Positions 26,682-35,021 of a stretch of DNA of 64,000 bases are shown here, piece by piece (within the stretch, counting starts at the first letter, position 1; each line of letters begins with the position of its first letter). The notes under the pieces are model-generated. The model was not told the origin of the DNA. It did no database searches and saw nothing but the letters and a program-made list of their open reading frames with translations. The DNA lies in contig NZ_MXPU01000014.1 of NCBI RefSeq assembly GCF_002204185.1, forward strand, positions 1-64,000. Reading direction: 5' to 3'. The DNA is from Rhizobium esperanzae. Its GTDB lineage: Bacteria > Pseudomonadota > Alphaproteobacteria > Rhizobiales > Rhizobiaceae. The translations under genes were made by a program, and so were the position numbers.

Positions 26682-28034
26682 ATGACATCAGCTGGCAAGC
26701 TCAAGGCCGTGTTTTACGGCGACGACTTCACGGGTTCTTCCGAAAACCTGGCGCAGTTCCATCGCAGTGGTGTGAAGGGAAAACTCTATCTCGCACGCCC
26801 TTCAGCACAGACGGCGTCAACAGATGCTCTGTCTTATGATGTGCTTGGCTTCGCCGGTACCGCAAGGGCGTTGTCCGGCGTCGAGCTCGACGAGGAGCTT
26901 GACAGCGCGTTTTCGATCATGCGCACCCTCAACAGTCCGCTTATCCAATACAAGATCTGTTCGACGTTCGACTCGTCGCCCACCGTTGGAAGCTATGGTG
27001 CTGTTCTGGCGCGCGCTGCGGCTCACTTCGGCAAGAGGGACGTTCCAGTCCTCGCCGCGACCCCGGACTTCGGGCGCTACACCTGTTTCGGAAATCATTT
27101 CGCGCGCTTTGCCGACAGGATTGAGCGGCTCGACCGGCACCCGAGCATGTCGCGCCACCCCAGGACGCCGATGCACGAGGCGGATCTGCGCATGCATCTG
27201 GCTGGGCAGACAGATAAGGAATTCGTCAACGTCACGCTTCCCGCAATCCGGAACCGCTCGGCAATGGAGGAGCGTGTCTTCAAGGCCTTCCAAGAGGGGG
27301 CAGGGGTCATTTTCGATGGGCTCGAAAATGCGGATCTTGCGGCTGTCGCCGATCTGCTCTGGGCGCGGTATCCGACACGTCCGATGTTCGCGCTAGCAGC
27401 TCAAGGCTTGGCGCAACAACTCGGCGCTCTTTGGGCCCGCTTGGGCCTGCTATCGTCGGCGGAGCCCGTCAAGACGGAGATTGCCGGCGTCGAAAATCTA
27501 CTCGTCTTATCAGGTAGTTGCGCCCTGCAAACCGGGCGCCAGATTGCGGTGGCCGAAGCTTCCGGGTGGAACCTTGTCCACTTGGATGTCTCGACAGTCC
27601 GGTCCGATGATGATGCTGAGGCAGTTGCGCGGGAGGCTGCTTTGAAGGCGATCGAGAGCCTTGTGCGCGGTCGATCTACAATCATCTACACGGCTCGCGG
27701 GGAAACCGGCCGTCTGGCCGGCGGCGATGTTCCCGCGGAACGCTTGGGCGCCATCTACTGTGACGTTGCGCGTGCCGTGCGCCGCGCGGTTTCCTTGCCG
27801 CGGATCGTGTTTTCGGGCGGTGACAGTTCGAGCTATGCGGTGCGGACAATCGGCGCCGAAGCGCTCGAGATCGCCGTTTTTGACGAAGTTCAAAATTGCC
27901 ATGTCTGCCGCCTGGATGCGCCGGGCGACGCCGAAGTCGATGGCCTCGAAGTCATGCTGAAGGGCGGGCAGATTGGTGCCGATGACTTCTTCCTGCGGGC
28001 AAAGGCGGGCACCTCGGGTTATCTGGCGGCGTAA
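26682..28034 (+). CDS. DUF1537 four-carbon acid sugar kinase family, 3-oxo-isoapionate kinase-like
   Basis: A 450-residue kinase of the OtnK/DUF1537 family. These enzymes phosphorylate tetronates, 3-oxo-tetronates or related branched sugar acids. The N-terminal AVFYGDDFTGSSENL is the acid-binding loop, and IQYKICSTFDSSPTVGSYG and PDFGRYTCFGNHF are family segments. In the nucleotide domain, LVLSGSCALQTGRQI, FSGGDSSSYAV and GGQIGADDFFL are visible. DDFTGSSEN differs from the commoner DDFTGATD. Start ATG 26682 follows GGGAGGATCCG. The RuBisCO-like protein nearby suggests the OiaK (3-oxo-isoapionate kinase) role described for D-apionate catabolism. The family is secure; the substrate is inferred. 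Confidence 0.82.
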   Translation: MTSAGKLKAVFYGDDFTGSSENLAQFHRSGVKGKLYLARPSAQTASTDALSYDVLGFAGTARALSGVELDEELDSAFSIMRTLNSPLIQYKICSTFDSSPTVGSYGAVLARAAAHFGKRDVPVLAATPDFGRYTCFGNHFARFADRIERLDRHPSMSRHPRTPMHEADLRMHLAGQTDKEFVNVTLPAIRNRSAMEERVFKAFQEGAGVIFDGLENADLAAVADLLWARYPTRPMFALAAQGLAQQLGALWARLGLLSSAEPVKTEIAGVENLLVLSGSCALQTGRQIAVAEASGWNLVHLDVSTVRSDDDAEAVAREAALKAIESLVRGRSTIIYTARGETGRLAGGDVPAERLGAIYCDVARAVRRAVSLPRIVFSGGDSSSYAVRTIGAEALEIAVFDEVQNCHVCRLDAPGDAEVDGLEVMLKGGQIGADDFFLRAKAGTSGYLAA

Positions 28035-28044
28035 GGAGCGAAAG

Positions 28045-28932
28045 ATGCAAAAGAAAATCATCCTCGAAGCCAGGGTCAACGAGTACGCGCCGCGCACATC
28101 CAACCCTAATATCCCATACACCGCCGACGAGATCGTTGAGGCCGCCGTTGCAGCCCGCAAGGCGGGAGCGGCGATTCTCCACTATCATGCCAGGACAGCC
28201 GACGGCGGTGCGACAAACACCGTTGAGGCAAACGCCGAAATCATCCGCGAAGTCAGGCAGGCGACCGATCTACTCATCCTTCCCACGCTCGGCTTTATCT
28301 CGAATGATGCCGACGCCATGAAGCGCATCGACACGGTCGCAACCCTGGCATTGGACCCTGCTACGAAGCCCGATATTGCGCCCATCGATACCGGTTCGGC
28401 CAATCTCGAGCTTTGGGATGCCGAGACGCGCAGGTTCGAAAATCCAGAACGTTTGTATCTCAACACGACCGAAAGTCTCGCGCACTACGCGCGTACCTTG
28501 GCCGAAAAGGGCGTAAAGCCGAAGCTGGTTTCCTGGTCTGTCGGGTTCACGCGCCGCGCGATCGCTCTGATGGACGCGGGCCTTGTGAGGGGGCCCGCCT
28601 ACTTTCTCCTGCACCTAACGGGAGGGCGATACATTACCGGGCATCCGCCGACCGAGGCGGGTCTCATGGCGCATCTTGCATTTCTGCCCGACGACCGGCC
28701 GATCGAATGGACGGTCAATTGCCTTGGGGGCAATCTGTTGAACATTGCTCCTGCGATCTGCCGTCTGGGCGGCCACATGGCTATTGGAATAGGCGACTAT
28801 CCCTATCGCGAGTTCGGCACACCCACGAACGCGGAAGTCATATCGCGCGCTGTTGAGATTGCCCAAAAGGTCGGACGTGAGCCCGCTACACCCCAGGAGG
28901 CACGCGCGATCCTCGAACTGGACGCCGCGTAG
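28045..28932 (+). CDS. BKACE (DUF849) beta-keto acid cleavage family enzyme
   Basis: A 295-residue TIM-barrel protein of the beta-keto acid cleavage enzyme family. Members use acetyl-CoA and a zinc ion to cleave beta-keto acids, the prototype being 3-keto-5-aminohexanoate cleavage enzyme. The early ARVNEYAPRTSNPNIPYTAD and ILHYHART segments include the usual zinc histidines, and GGHMAIGIGDYPY near the C-terminus corresponds to the conserved GGHVRVGLED region. The substitution there (GIGDYPY) suggests an unusual substrate. The start is 10 bases after the kinase stop, with AAGGAGCG upstream. A 3-oxo acid from the sugar-acid pathway is the likely substrate. Confidence 0.8.
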   Translation: MQKKIILEARVNEYAPRTSNPNIPYTADEIVEAAVAARKAGAAILHYHARTADGGATNTVEANAEIIREVRQATDLLILPTLGFISNDADAMKRIDTVATLALDPATKPDIAPIDTGSANLELWDAETRRFENPERLYLNTTESLAHYARTLAEKGVKPKLVSWSVGFTRRAIALMDAGLVRGPAYFLLHLTGGRYITGHPPTEAGLMAHLAFLPDDRPIEWTVNCLGGNLLNIAPAICRLGGHMAIGIGDYPYREFGTPTNAEVISRAVEIAQKVGREPATPQEARAILELDAA

Positions 28933-28986
28933 ATCCAATAAGGCATGCGATCCGCACACACGAGGCATAGATTTGGATTTTTACGA

Positions 28987-29002
28987 GGTATGACGTCATA
29001 TC
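28987..29002. promoter_or_regulatory. GGTATGACGTCATATC operator abutting the transporter start codon
   Basis: A near-perfect 16-bp palindrome (one mismatched pair) that ends one base before the ATG of the ATPase gene. It overlaps the only visible Shine-Dalgarno-like sequence (GAGG at 28985). It shares GGTATGAC with the other sites of this cluster. The position suggests blocking of elongation or translation rather than promoter occlusion. Confidence 0.55.
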
Positions 29003-30535
29003 ATGGTCAACGCAACTGAGAAGATAACAGTTCAGGGAACCGCGCAGTCGTCTTCGGCACGCGTGCTTCTGCGGGCCGAGGGCGTGGAAAAGTCGTTCAA
29101 CGGCGTCCCAGCGCTCGTTGATGGCCGACTAACTCTAAAGGCCGGGACCGTCCATGCCTTGTGCGGCGGTAACGGCGCCGGCAAGTCGACATTCCTCAAC
29201 ATCACGATGGGACTGCTCCGCCGCGATGGAGGGATAGTGGAGATCGATGGCGAGCAGGTCGACTTCAAAAGCGCCGCTGACGCCTTGCGTCACGGCATCG
29301 CGATCATCACGCAGGAGCTTTCCCCCGTCCCCGAGATGACCGTCGCCGAGAACCTTTACCTTGGCCGCGAGCCGAAGCGACTTGGCGTGCTCGTCGATTT
29401 TAGCCAGATGCGCAGGGACGCCCAGGCATTCCTCGATGAACTCGGCTTTGAAGTCGACGCTGCCAAGAAGATGGGGGAGCTGAGCCTCGCCCAGATTCAG
29501 CTCGTCGAAATTGCGAAGGCTCTCAGCTATCGGGCACATATCGTCATCATGGACGAGCCGACATCTGCTATCGGCGAACACGAAGTCCATGTCTTGTTCA
29601 ACGCGCTCCGCAAGATCACCGCGCGCGGTTCCGCAATTATCTACGTGTCTCACAAACTCACCGAAATCTTCGAGATCGCGGATGAGTACACAGTCTTCCG
29701 CGACGGCCGTTTCATCGAGACTGGAAACATCAAAGACATCGACCGCCGTCATCTTGTGACACAGATCGTCGGCCGTGAAGTCAAGCTGGTCGAGAAGGGC
29801 AAGCCTCTCGAAGACGCGCCAATCCTGCTTTCGGTCTCGAACTTGGCGCGCGGGCCTCATTTCCGAGACATCTCGCTAGACGTGGCGTCCGGCGAAGTGG
29901 TCGGAATCTACGGGCTGCTTGGGTCCGGACGAACCGAGTTCCTCGAGACAATATTCGGGCTGCACTCACCAACGGGAGGCGAAGTTGTCTTCAACGGCGG
30001 TAAGGTCAAGCCAGGCAGTCCTAAGGACGCAATTCAACGTGGAATGGCGATGGTGACCGAGGATCGCAAGGACAGTGGTCTCGTGCTCTCGGCATCGATC
30101 GCCCACAACATCACGCTTTCATCGCTGGCCTTGATGGCCATCAGCGGTTTCATCCGCGGGGACAAAGAGCGCAGCGCAGTTCAAGACATGATCGTCTCAC
30201 AGAGGATCAAGTCGGCGTCGCCAGATGTTGCCGTCGAAACTCTGTCAGGGGGCAACCAACAAAAAGTCGTGCTGGCCCGGTGCCTTCTGACAAATCCAAA
30301 GCTTCTCATTTGCGACGAACCGACGCGTGGCATCGACGAAGGTTCCAAGCAGGAGATCTACGCGTTCCTGCGAGACTTCGCGGCAAAGGGCAACGGCGTC
30401 CTCGTGGTCTCCTCGGAGGCACCGGAGATCATGCAGCTCAGCGACAGGATCGCGATTTTCAAACAGGGGCAGCTCCTCAGCATCATCGACGGTGCCGAAG
30501 CAACGCAACAGACGCTTATGGACATGGCGAGCTGA
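29003..30535 (+). CDS. CUT2 sugar ABC transporter, double ATPase
   Basis: A 510-residue RbsA-type ATPase. Domain 1 has CGGNGAGKST (Gly replaces the usual Glu before NGAGKS), the signature region LSLAQIQLVEIAKA and VIMDEPTSAIG. Domain 2 has the degenerate Walker A GLLGSGRTEFLE and LSGGNQQKVVLARC with LLICDEPTRGID. It begins an operon that continues with permease, binding protein, an aldo/keto reductase and the RuBisCO-like protein. The order ATPase-permease-binding protein differs from the other three transporters here, where the binding protein comes first. Confidence 0.92.
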   Translation: MVNATEKITVQGTAQSSSARVLLRAEGVEKSFNGVPALVDGRLTLKAGTVHALCGGNGAGKSTFLNITMGLLRRDGGIVEIDGEQVDFKSAADALRHGIAIITQELSPVPEMTVAENLYLGREPKRLGVLVDFSQMRRDAQAFLDELGFEVDAAKKMGELSLAQIQLVEIAKALSYRAHIVIMDEPTSAIGEHEVHVLFNALRKITARGSAIIYVSHKLTEIFEIADEYTVFRDGRFIETGNIKDIDRRHLVTQIVGREVKLVEKGKPLEDAPILLSVSNLARGPHFRDISLDVASGEVVGIYGLLGSGRTEFLETIFGLHSPTGGEVVFNGGKVKPGSPKDAIQRGMAMVTEDRKDSGLVLSASIAHNITLSSLALMAISGFIRGDKERSAVQDMIVSQRIKSASPDVAVETLSGGNQQKVVLARCLLTNPKLLICDEPTRGIDEGSKQEIYAFLRDFAAKGNGVLVVSSEAPEIMQLSDRIAIFKQGQLLSIIDGAEATQQTLMDMAS

Positions 30536-30573
30536 TGAGCGGTCATAGCCCCATTCACGGGAGGACTTGAGTA

Positions 30574-31536
30574 ATGAATACCATCGCTGCGGCGAAGCCC
30601 GGAAACTTCCGCGCCGGGGAAATGATCAGGCAGTTCAGCATCGTTCTCGTGTTTTTCCTGATCGTCGCGTTCTTCGCGTTCGCGAACCAGTACTTCATGA
30701 CATGGTTGAATTGGCTGAATCTCGTTCGCCAGTCGTCGATCAACGGCATTCTGGCGATCGGAGTGACCTTCGTCATCCTTACTAAGGGCATCGACCTATC
30801 GGTCGGCTCCGTAATGGCGCTCGCGGGCATGATCGCCGCCAGCCTCGTAACGGAGACCAACGAGCAGTTCGTGCTTTTCGGTATCTTTGCGGGCCTCGCG
30901 GCGGGAGCCGGCCTCGGCTTGGTGAACGGCGTGCTTGTTGCCGCGGTCAAGGTCCCGCCGTTCGTAGTGACGCTTGGCATGTTGAGCGTGGCCCGCGGTC
31001 TCACCTTGATCTTTTCGGAAGGACGCCCCATCCCGAATCTGTCGGATCCCTTCAAGTGGATCGGCTCCGGGCAGATCATGTATATCCCGGTACCGATCGT
31101 CATCCTGTTCGTCGTCTTCCTGATTGGATGGACCGTTTTAAACTATACGACTTTCGGCCGTTATGTGTACGCAGTTGGCGGCAACGAGAAGGCGGCTCGC
31201 ACGAGCGGCATTTCCACCAAGGTGATCGTCGGTGCGACCTATGTGATCTCGGGCCTCCTGGCTGGTCTTGCGGGGCTTGTCCTGACGGCTCGCACCACCG
31301 CTGCGCTGCCGCAAGCGGGCATCGGTTATGAGCTTGACGCGATCGCCGCCGTCGTGATCGGCGGGACGAGCCTTGCGGGCGGCCGCGGATCGCTGCTCGG
31401 CACACTGATCGGCGCGCTCATCATCGGCACGATCAACAACGGCATGGACCTCATGGGCGTGTCTTCATACTACCAGCAGGTCCTCAAGGGCACGATCATC
31501 GTGGTCGCGGTCATCGCCGACCAAATCCGCAAATAA
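30574..31536 (+). CDS. CUT2 sugar ABC transporter, permease
   Basis: A 320-residue permease with multiple hydrophobic spans. The GIDLSVGSVMALAGMIAASL segment and the ELDAIAAVVIGGTSLAGGRG coupling segment identify the RbsC family. A GGGAGG site precedes ATG 30574. It lies 38 bases after the ATPase gene and is encoded with the binding protein at 31632. Confidence 0.93.
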   Translation: MNTIAAAKPGNFRAGEMIRQFSIVLVFFLIVAFFAFANQYFMTWLNWLNLVRQSSINGILAIGVTFVILTKGIDLSVGSVMALAGMIAASLVTETNEQFVLFGIFAGLAAGAGLGLVNGVLVAAVKVPPFVVTLGMLSVARGLTLIFSEGRPIPNLSDPFKWIGSGQIMYIPVPIVILFVVFLIGWTVLNYTTFGRYVYAVGGNEKAARTSGISTKVIVGATYVISGLLAGLAGLVLTARTTAALPQAGIGYELDAIAAVVIGGTSLAGGRGSLLGTLIGALIIGTINNGMDLMGVSSYYQQVLKGTIIVVAVIADQIRK

Positions 31537-31550
31537 GACCAATCCCGAAA

Positions 31551-31576
31551 TTGCCGCCGGGGAAGGCCGGCGACAA
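31551..31576 (+). terminator. Hairpin between permease and binding-protein genes
   Basis: ttgccgccgg pairs with ccggcgacaa with one mismatch around a 6-base loop. There is no following U tract, so it is more likely an mRNA-stability or processing element than a full terminator. Confidence 0.45.
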
Positions 31577-31631
31577 TGTCCGGCCCAGCGTGTCGCGTCC
31601 GGACGTATCTTAAACCAGAGGAGAATATGAA

Positions 31632-32630
31632 ATGCAGATGTCTAGGAGGAACCTGCTCAATGCGGGTGTGGGTATGGCAATCGCCGTAGCGACGTTGGCT
31701 GGCGGGAACTTCGCCTTCGCGCAGGACAAAATTCGGATCGCGGCTCTCTCGTTCGGTGAGTCCGGCGAGTACATGAAGGCTTGGTCGACGGAAATCCAGA
31801 ACCATCCCGCCGTCAAATCGGGCGAGGTCGAGATCACCGTTTTCGACGGCAAGTATGATCCACTGACACAGGCGAACCAGATCGACACAGCGATCACCCA
31901 ACAATTCAACGCGATCATCATGTCACCCTTCGACCTCGAGGCCTCGGCGCCGCCGATCGAAAAGGCCGCCGAAGCGAAAATCCCGCTTATCGTGTCGGCG
32001 CTCAAGACCAAGTCGACGAAATACACCGCGTCCATCATCGTTAACGATACCGAAGGCGGCCGGATCATCGCTGAGGAACTCGCCAAGCGCCTTCCGAACG
32101 GCGGCAACGTCGTCCTCATGGAGGGTCCGATCGGCCAGTCGGCCCAGATCGAGCGCCGCGCAGGCATAGACGCTGGTCTCGCCAAGTTCCCGAACCTCAA
32201 GCTCATCGAAGACAAGACAGGCAACTGGAGCCGCGCCGAGGGTCAGGCGCTCATGGAGAACTGGTTGCTCGCACACCCGGGTGAGATCAACGGCGTCCTT
32301 GCGGAAAACGACGAGATGGCGCTTGGCGCGATCGAAGCCATGAAGAGCGCCGGCATCGATCTCAAGACCGTTCCCGTTCTTGCGATCGACGGCATTCCGG
32401 ACGCAAAGCGCGCCGTGAAGAAGGGCGAGATGGCGGTCAGCCTCTACAAGTACGCCCGCGCCGAAGGCCAGGGCGCGGTCGACCTCGCACTGCGGGCGAT
32501 CAAGGGCGAGAGCTACAAGCCGCAGTCCGAAATCTGGGGCTCGCTGATGGAATGGAAGGGCGGCACCGAGAAGGACTACGTCGTGCCGTGGCTCGTGCTC
32601 GATTCCACCAATGTCGAGAAGTACATGTAA
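31632..32630 (+). CDS. Sugar-binding periplasmic protein, CUT2 transporter
   Basis: A 332-residue RbsB-type binding protein. The leader MQMSRRNLLNAGVGMAIAVA ends near NFAFA/QDKIR. SRRNLL in front of the hydrophobic stretch resembles a twin-arginine signal, unusual for this family, though Sec export is also possible. The mature part shows IRIAALSFGESGEYMKAW, QFNAIIMSPFDLEA and LAENDEMALGAIEAMK, the standard fold. AGGAG lies 8 bases before ATG 31632. A strong hairpin follows the stop. The ligand is presumably the sugar fed to the reductases and RuBisCO-like protein encoded next. Confidence 0.9.
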   Translation: MQMSRRNLLNAGVGMAIAVATLAGGNFAFAQDKIRIAALSFGESGEYMKAWSTEIQNHPAVKSGEVEITVFDGKYDPLTQANQIDTAITQQFNAIIMSPFDLEASAPPIEKAAEAKIPLIVSALKTKSTKYTASIIVNDTEGGRIIAEELAKRLPNGGNVVLMEGPIGQSAQIERRAGIDAGLAKFPNLKLIEDKTGNWSRAEGQALMENWLLAHPGEINGVLAENDEMALGAIEAMKSAGIDLKTVPVLAIDGIPDAKRAVKKGEMAVSLYKYARAEGQGAVDLALRAIKGESYKPQSEIWGSLMEWKGGTEKDYVVPWLVLDSTNVEKYM

Positions 32631-32639
32631 TCGGACAAC

Positions 32640-32666
32640 GGCGGACGGCCCATACGGCCGTCCGCC
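32640..32666 (+). terminator. Strong hairpin after the binding-protein gene
   Basis: A perfect 11-bp GC-rich stem (ggcggacggcc with ggccgtccgcc) and a 5-base loop, 10 bases after the binding-protein stop. No U run follows. It probably protects the upstream mRNA and partly limits expression of the reductase and RuBisCO-like genes. Confidence 0.7.
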
Positions 32667-32694
32667 TTACACCAGGGAAATAGGATCGACCATC

Positions 32695-33729
32695 ATGTTG
32701 AAGAGAAAAGTTGGAAAGACCGATGTGACGCTGACCTCGCTAGGGCTGGGTACCTCGCCGCTCGGTGGGTGCAATGTCGATGTGAGCTTCCAGACTTTCG
32801 AGGCGGTCGTCCTCAAGGCATACGACTTGGGTGTCCGCTATTTCGACACCGCGCCCCTTTACGGCCTTGGAAAGTCCGAGCATTCCCTCGGCCATGTCCT
32901 TCGCAACAACGATCTCATCGGCAAGGTCGTGGTCAGCACCAAGGCGGGGCGGATACTCAAGCCGGAAAGCCGCGCAAAGCGCGCCGAGAGCCTTTACGGC
33001 ATCGACTGGGTGAAGGCGCTGCCATTCGTCGATGACTACGACTATTCCTATGACGGCATCATGCGCGCTTTCGAAGATAGCCAGCAGCGCCTGGGTATGG
33101 ACCACATTGACATCCTCTATCTCCACGACGTGAGCGGCGAATGGCACCGCGAGGCGTATAGCACCCACCTTTCGGCGCTGAGATCGAGCGGTTACAAGGC
33201 GTGTGACGAGCTGCGCAGCACAGGCTCCGTGAAGGCCATCGGCCTCGGCGTCAATGAAACCGCGTCGGTCCTGCAGGTGGCAGAGGAATTTGATCTCGAC
33301 TGCTCCATGGTCGCCGGGCGCTACACCCTGCTCAACCACGGCGCTCTCGACCATTTCTATCCAGAAATGCAGCGTCGCGGCATCGGTATCATTGCGGCTG
33401 GCATCTACAACTCCGGCATCCTCGCCGAGGGTAGCAAGTCGATGACAACCACCCGCACCTACGATTGCCAGCCCGCGCCTGAAGCGATCGTCCGCAAGGT
33501 CGAGGCGCTCGAAGCCGTCTGCGAGCGCCATGGCGTCTCGCTTGCGACTGCAGCGACACAATTTGTCTACGCACATCCTGCAGTGACCGCGGTGGTACAG
33601 GGAGCGCTGGCGCCCGAACACGTCGCCGCAAACGTCGCCGCGATCTCGACGCCGGTTCCGGCTGCGTTCTGGGCCGACCTGAAGTCGTCCGGCCTCATCC
33701 CTGAAGCCGCGCCAGTTCCGGAGGCATGA
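32695..33729 (+). CDS. Aldo/keto reductase, aldose 1-dehydrogenase-like
   Basis: A 344-residue member of the aldo/keto reductase superfamily, subgroup of D-threo-aldose/L-fucose dehydrogenases and pyridoxal dehydrogenase. Motifs: LGLGTSPLGGCN, YFDTAPLYGLGKSEHSLG with the catalytic Asp and Tyr, VVVSTKAGR with Lys and ILYLHDVSGEW with His. Enzymes of this group oxidise the anomeric carbon of a free aldose to a lactone with NAD(P). Start ATG 32695 is behind AGGA. It closely resembles the protein encoded at 37339-38382 in length and motifs. It overlaps the next gene by 4 bases. Confidence 0.88.
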   Translation: MLKRKVGKTDVTLTSLGLGTSPLGGCNVDVSFQTFEAVVLKAYDLGVRYFDTAPLYGLGKSEHSLGHVLRNNDLIGKVVVSTKAGRILKPESRAKRAESLYGIDWVKALPFVDDYDYSYDGIMRAFEDSQQRLGMDHIDILYLHDVSGEWHREAYSTHLSALRSSGYKACDELRSTGSVKAIGLGVNETASVLQVAEEFDLDCSMVAGRYTLLNHGALDHFYPEMQRRGIGIIAAGIYNSGILAEGSKSMTTTRTYDCQPAPEAIVRKVEALEAVCERHGVSLATAATQFVYAHPAVTAVVQGALAPEHVAANVAAISTPVPAAFWADLKSSGLIPEAAPVPEA

Positions 33730-35018
33730 TCGCGATGGATCTGGCTCAGCGCAGGCCCTCGGACATTCTGGTCACCTATCGGATTGAGACCGCCGGGAGC
33801 GCTGAGGCCTTGACGGTCAAGATCGGAAGCGACCAGTCGACGGGTACATTTGTTGACCTGCCCGGAGAGACGCCGCAACTGAAGGCGCGCGCGGCCGCGC
33901 GCGTGGTCGCTTTCGAGAAACTGGACTCTGTCGAGGTTCCCTCGCTCCCTGCAGCGGGCGAAGTCTTCAACCGAGCGGAGACAACAATCGCCTATCCCCT
34001 GGAGGCCGTCGGAACTGACCTCGCGGCAGTCACCACGGTTGCATTGGGCGGGGTCTGGTCGATCAAGGAATTCACCGGGCTGAGGGTCATTGGCCTGCAG
34101 CTGCCTCCAGAGTTTGAAGGCGTCTACCCGGGGCCTCAATTTGGGATCGAAGGCTCCCGGCGTCTGACCGGCGTCTACAATAGGCCAATCATCGGCACGA
34201 TCATCAAGCCCGCGCTCGGCCTCACCCCGGACGAAACGGCGCAGGTGGTTGCTGAACTCGTCGCGTCCGGTGTCGACTTCATCAAGGACGACGAGAAACT
34301 GATGTCGCCACCGTACTCCTCGTTGGAGGCGCGGGTGAAAGCGATCATGCCGATCATCCGGGATCAGGAGCAGCGCACCGGCAAGAAGGTGATGTATGCC
34401 TTCGGCATTTCCGACGTCGATCCCGACGAGATGGTTCGCAAGCACGACCTGGTCGTGCGCGAGGGTGGAAACGCCGCCGTCATCAACATCAATTCGATCG
34501 GCATGGGCGCTTTTCTGTTCCTGCGTCGGCGGTCGTCCCTTGTCTTGCACGCCCATCGCAACGGCTGGGATCTTCTCACCCGACATCCTGGTCTTGGGTT
34601 CGATTTCTCGGTCTACCAACAGCTTTGGCGACTTCTCGGCGTCGACCAATTCCAGATCAACGGCATTGCCGCCAAATACTGGGAGCCGGACGCGTCTTTC
34701 GTTCAGTCGTTCCATGATCTCCAGAAACCGATCTTCAGTGATGCCGACCGCCCGTTACCGGTCGTTTGTTCGGGTCAATGGGGTGGACAGGCGCCTGAGA
34801 CCTATCGAAGGACGGAGCAGACGCTTGACCACCTTTACCTTTGTGGTGGTGGCGTCGTCAGCCATCCCGGCGGGCCGTCGGCGGGTGTCAGAGCGGTTCG
34901 TGCGGCCTGGGATGCCGCGGTCGCCGGAATCGATCTCCATGAATATGCCAAATCTCATCCAGAGCTGGCGCAGTCGCTCGCCAAGTTCGGCTCTAAAACC
35001 GTATCAGAAGGAAGATGA
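33726..35018 (+). CDS. RuBisCO-like protein (form IV), OiaX/OiaC-like
   Basis: A 430-residue RuBisCO large-subunit homologue. By eye alignment with plant RuBisCO it keeps K161 (K175), the carbamylation triad in DFIKDDE (K187, D189, E190), H277/R278 (H294/R295), K317 (K334), S349 (S379) and a late GGG phosphate site. It has Ala at 163 for catalytic K177, and the H327 position lies in DQFQING. Such a protein binds metal and an enolisable sugar acid phosphate but should not run normal carboxylation. Known activities include transcarboxylase/hydrolase or decarboxylase action on 3-oxo-isoapionate 4-phosphate. Kinase, EryH and EryI neighbours favour the decarboxylase route. The start overlaps the reductase stop; ATG 33735 is an alternative. 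Confidence 0.88.
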   Translation: MIAMDLAQRRPSDILVTYRIETAGSAEALTVKIGSDQSTGTFVDLPGETPQLKARAAARVVAFEKLDSVEVPSLPAAGEVFNRAETTIAYPLEAVGTDLAAVTTVALGGVWSIKEFTGLRVIGLQLPPEFEGVYPGPQFGIEGSRRLTGVYNRPIIGTIIKPALGLTPDETAQVVAELVASGVDFIKDDEKLMSPPYSSLEARVKAIMPIIRDQEQRTGKKVMYAFGISDVDPDEMVRKHDLVVREGGNAAVININSIGMGAFLFLRRRSSLVLHAHRNGWDLLTRHPGLGFDFSVYQQLWRLLGVDQFQINGIAAKYWEPDASFVQSFHDLQKPIFSDADRPLPVVCSGQWGGQAPETYRRTEQTLDHLYLCGGGVVSHPGGPSAGVRAVRAAWDAAVAGIDLHEYAKSHPELAQSLAKFGSKTVSEGR

Positions 35019-35021
35019 CAG

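Noticed and set aside
26531..26704. N-terminal extension of the minus-strand SDR
   Set aside because: It runs through the GGTAT operator array and the start of the kinase leader; ATG 26530 has a strong ribosome site and the normal SDR N-terminus.
33726..35018. True CO2-fixing RuBisCO with a Calvin cycle
   Set aside because: The K177 equivalent is missing, no small subunit or phosphoribulokinase gene is present, and the gene lies among sugar-oxidation genes.
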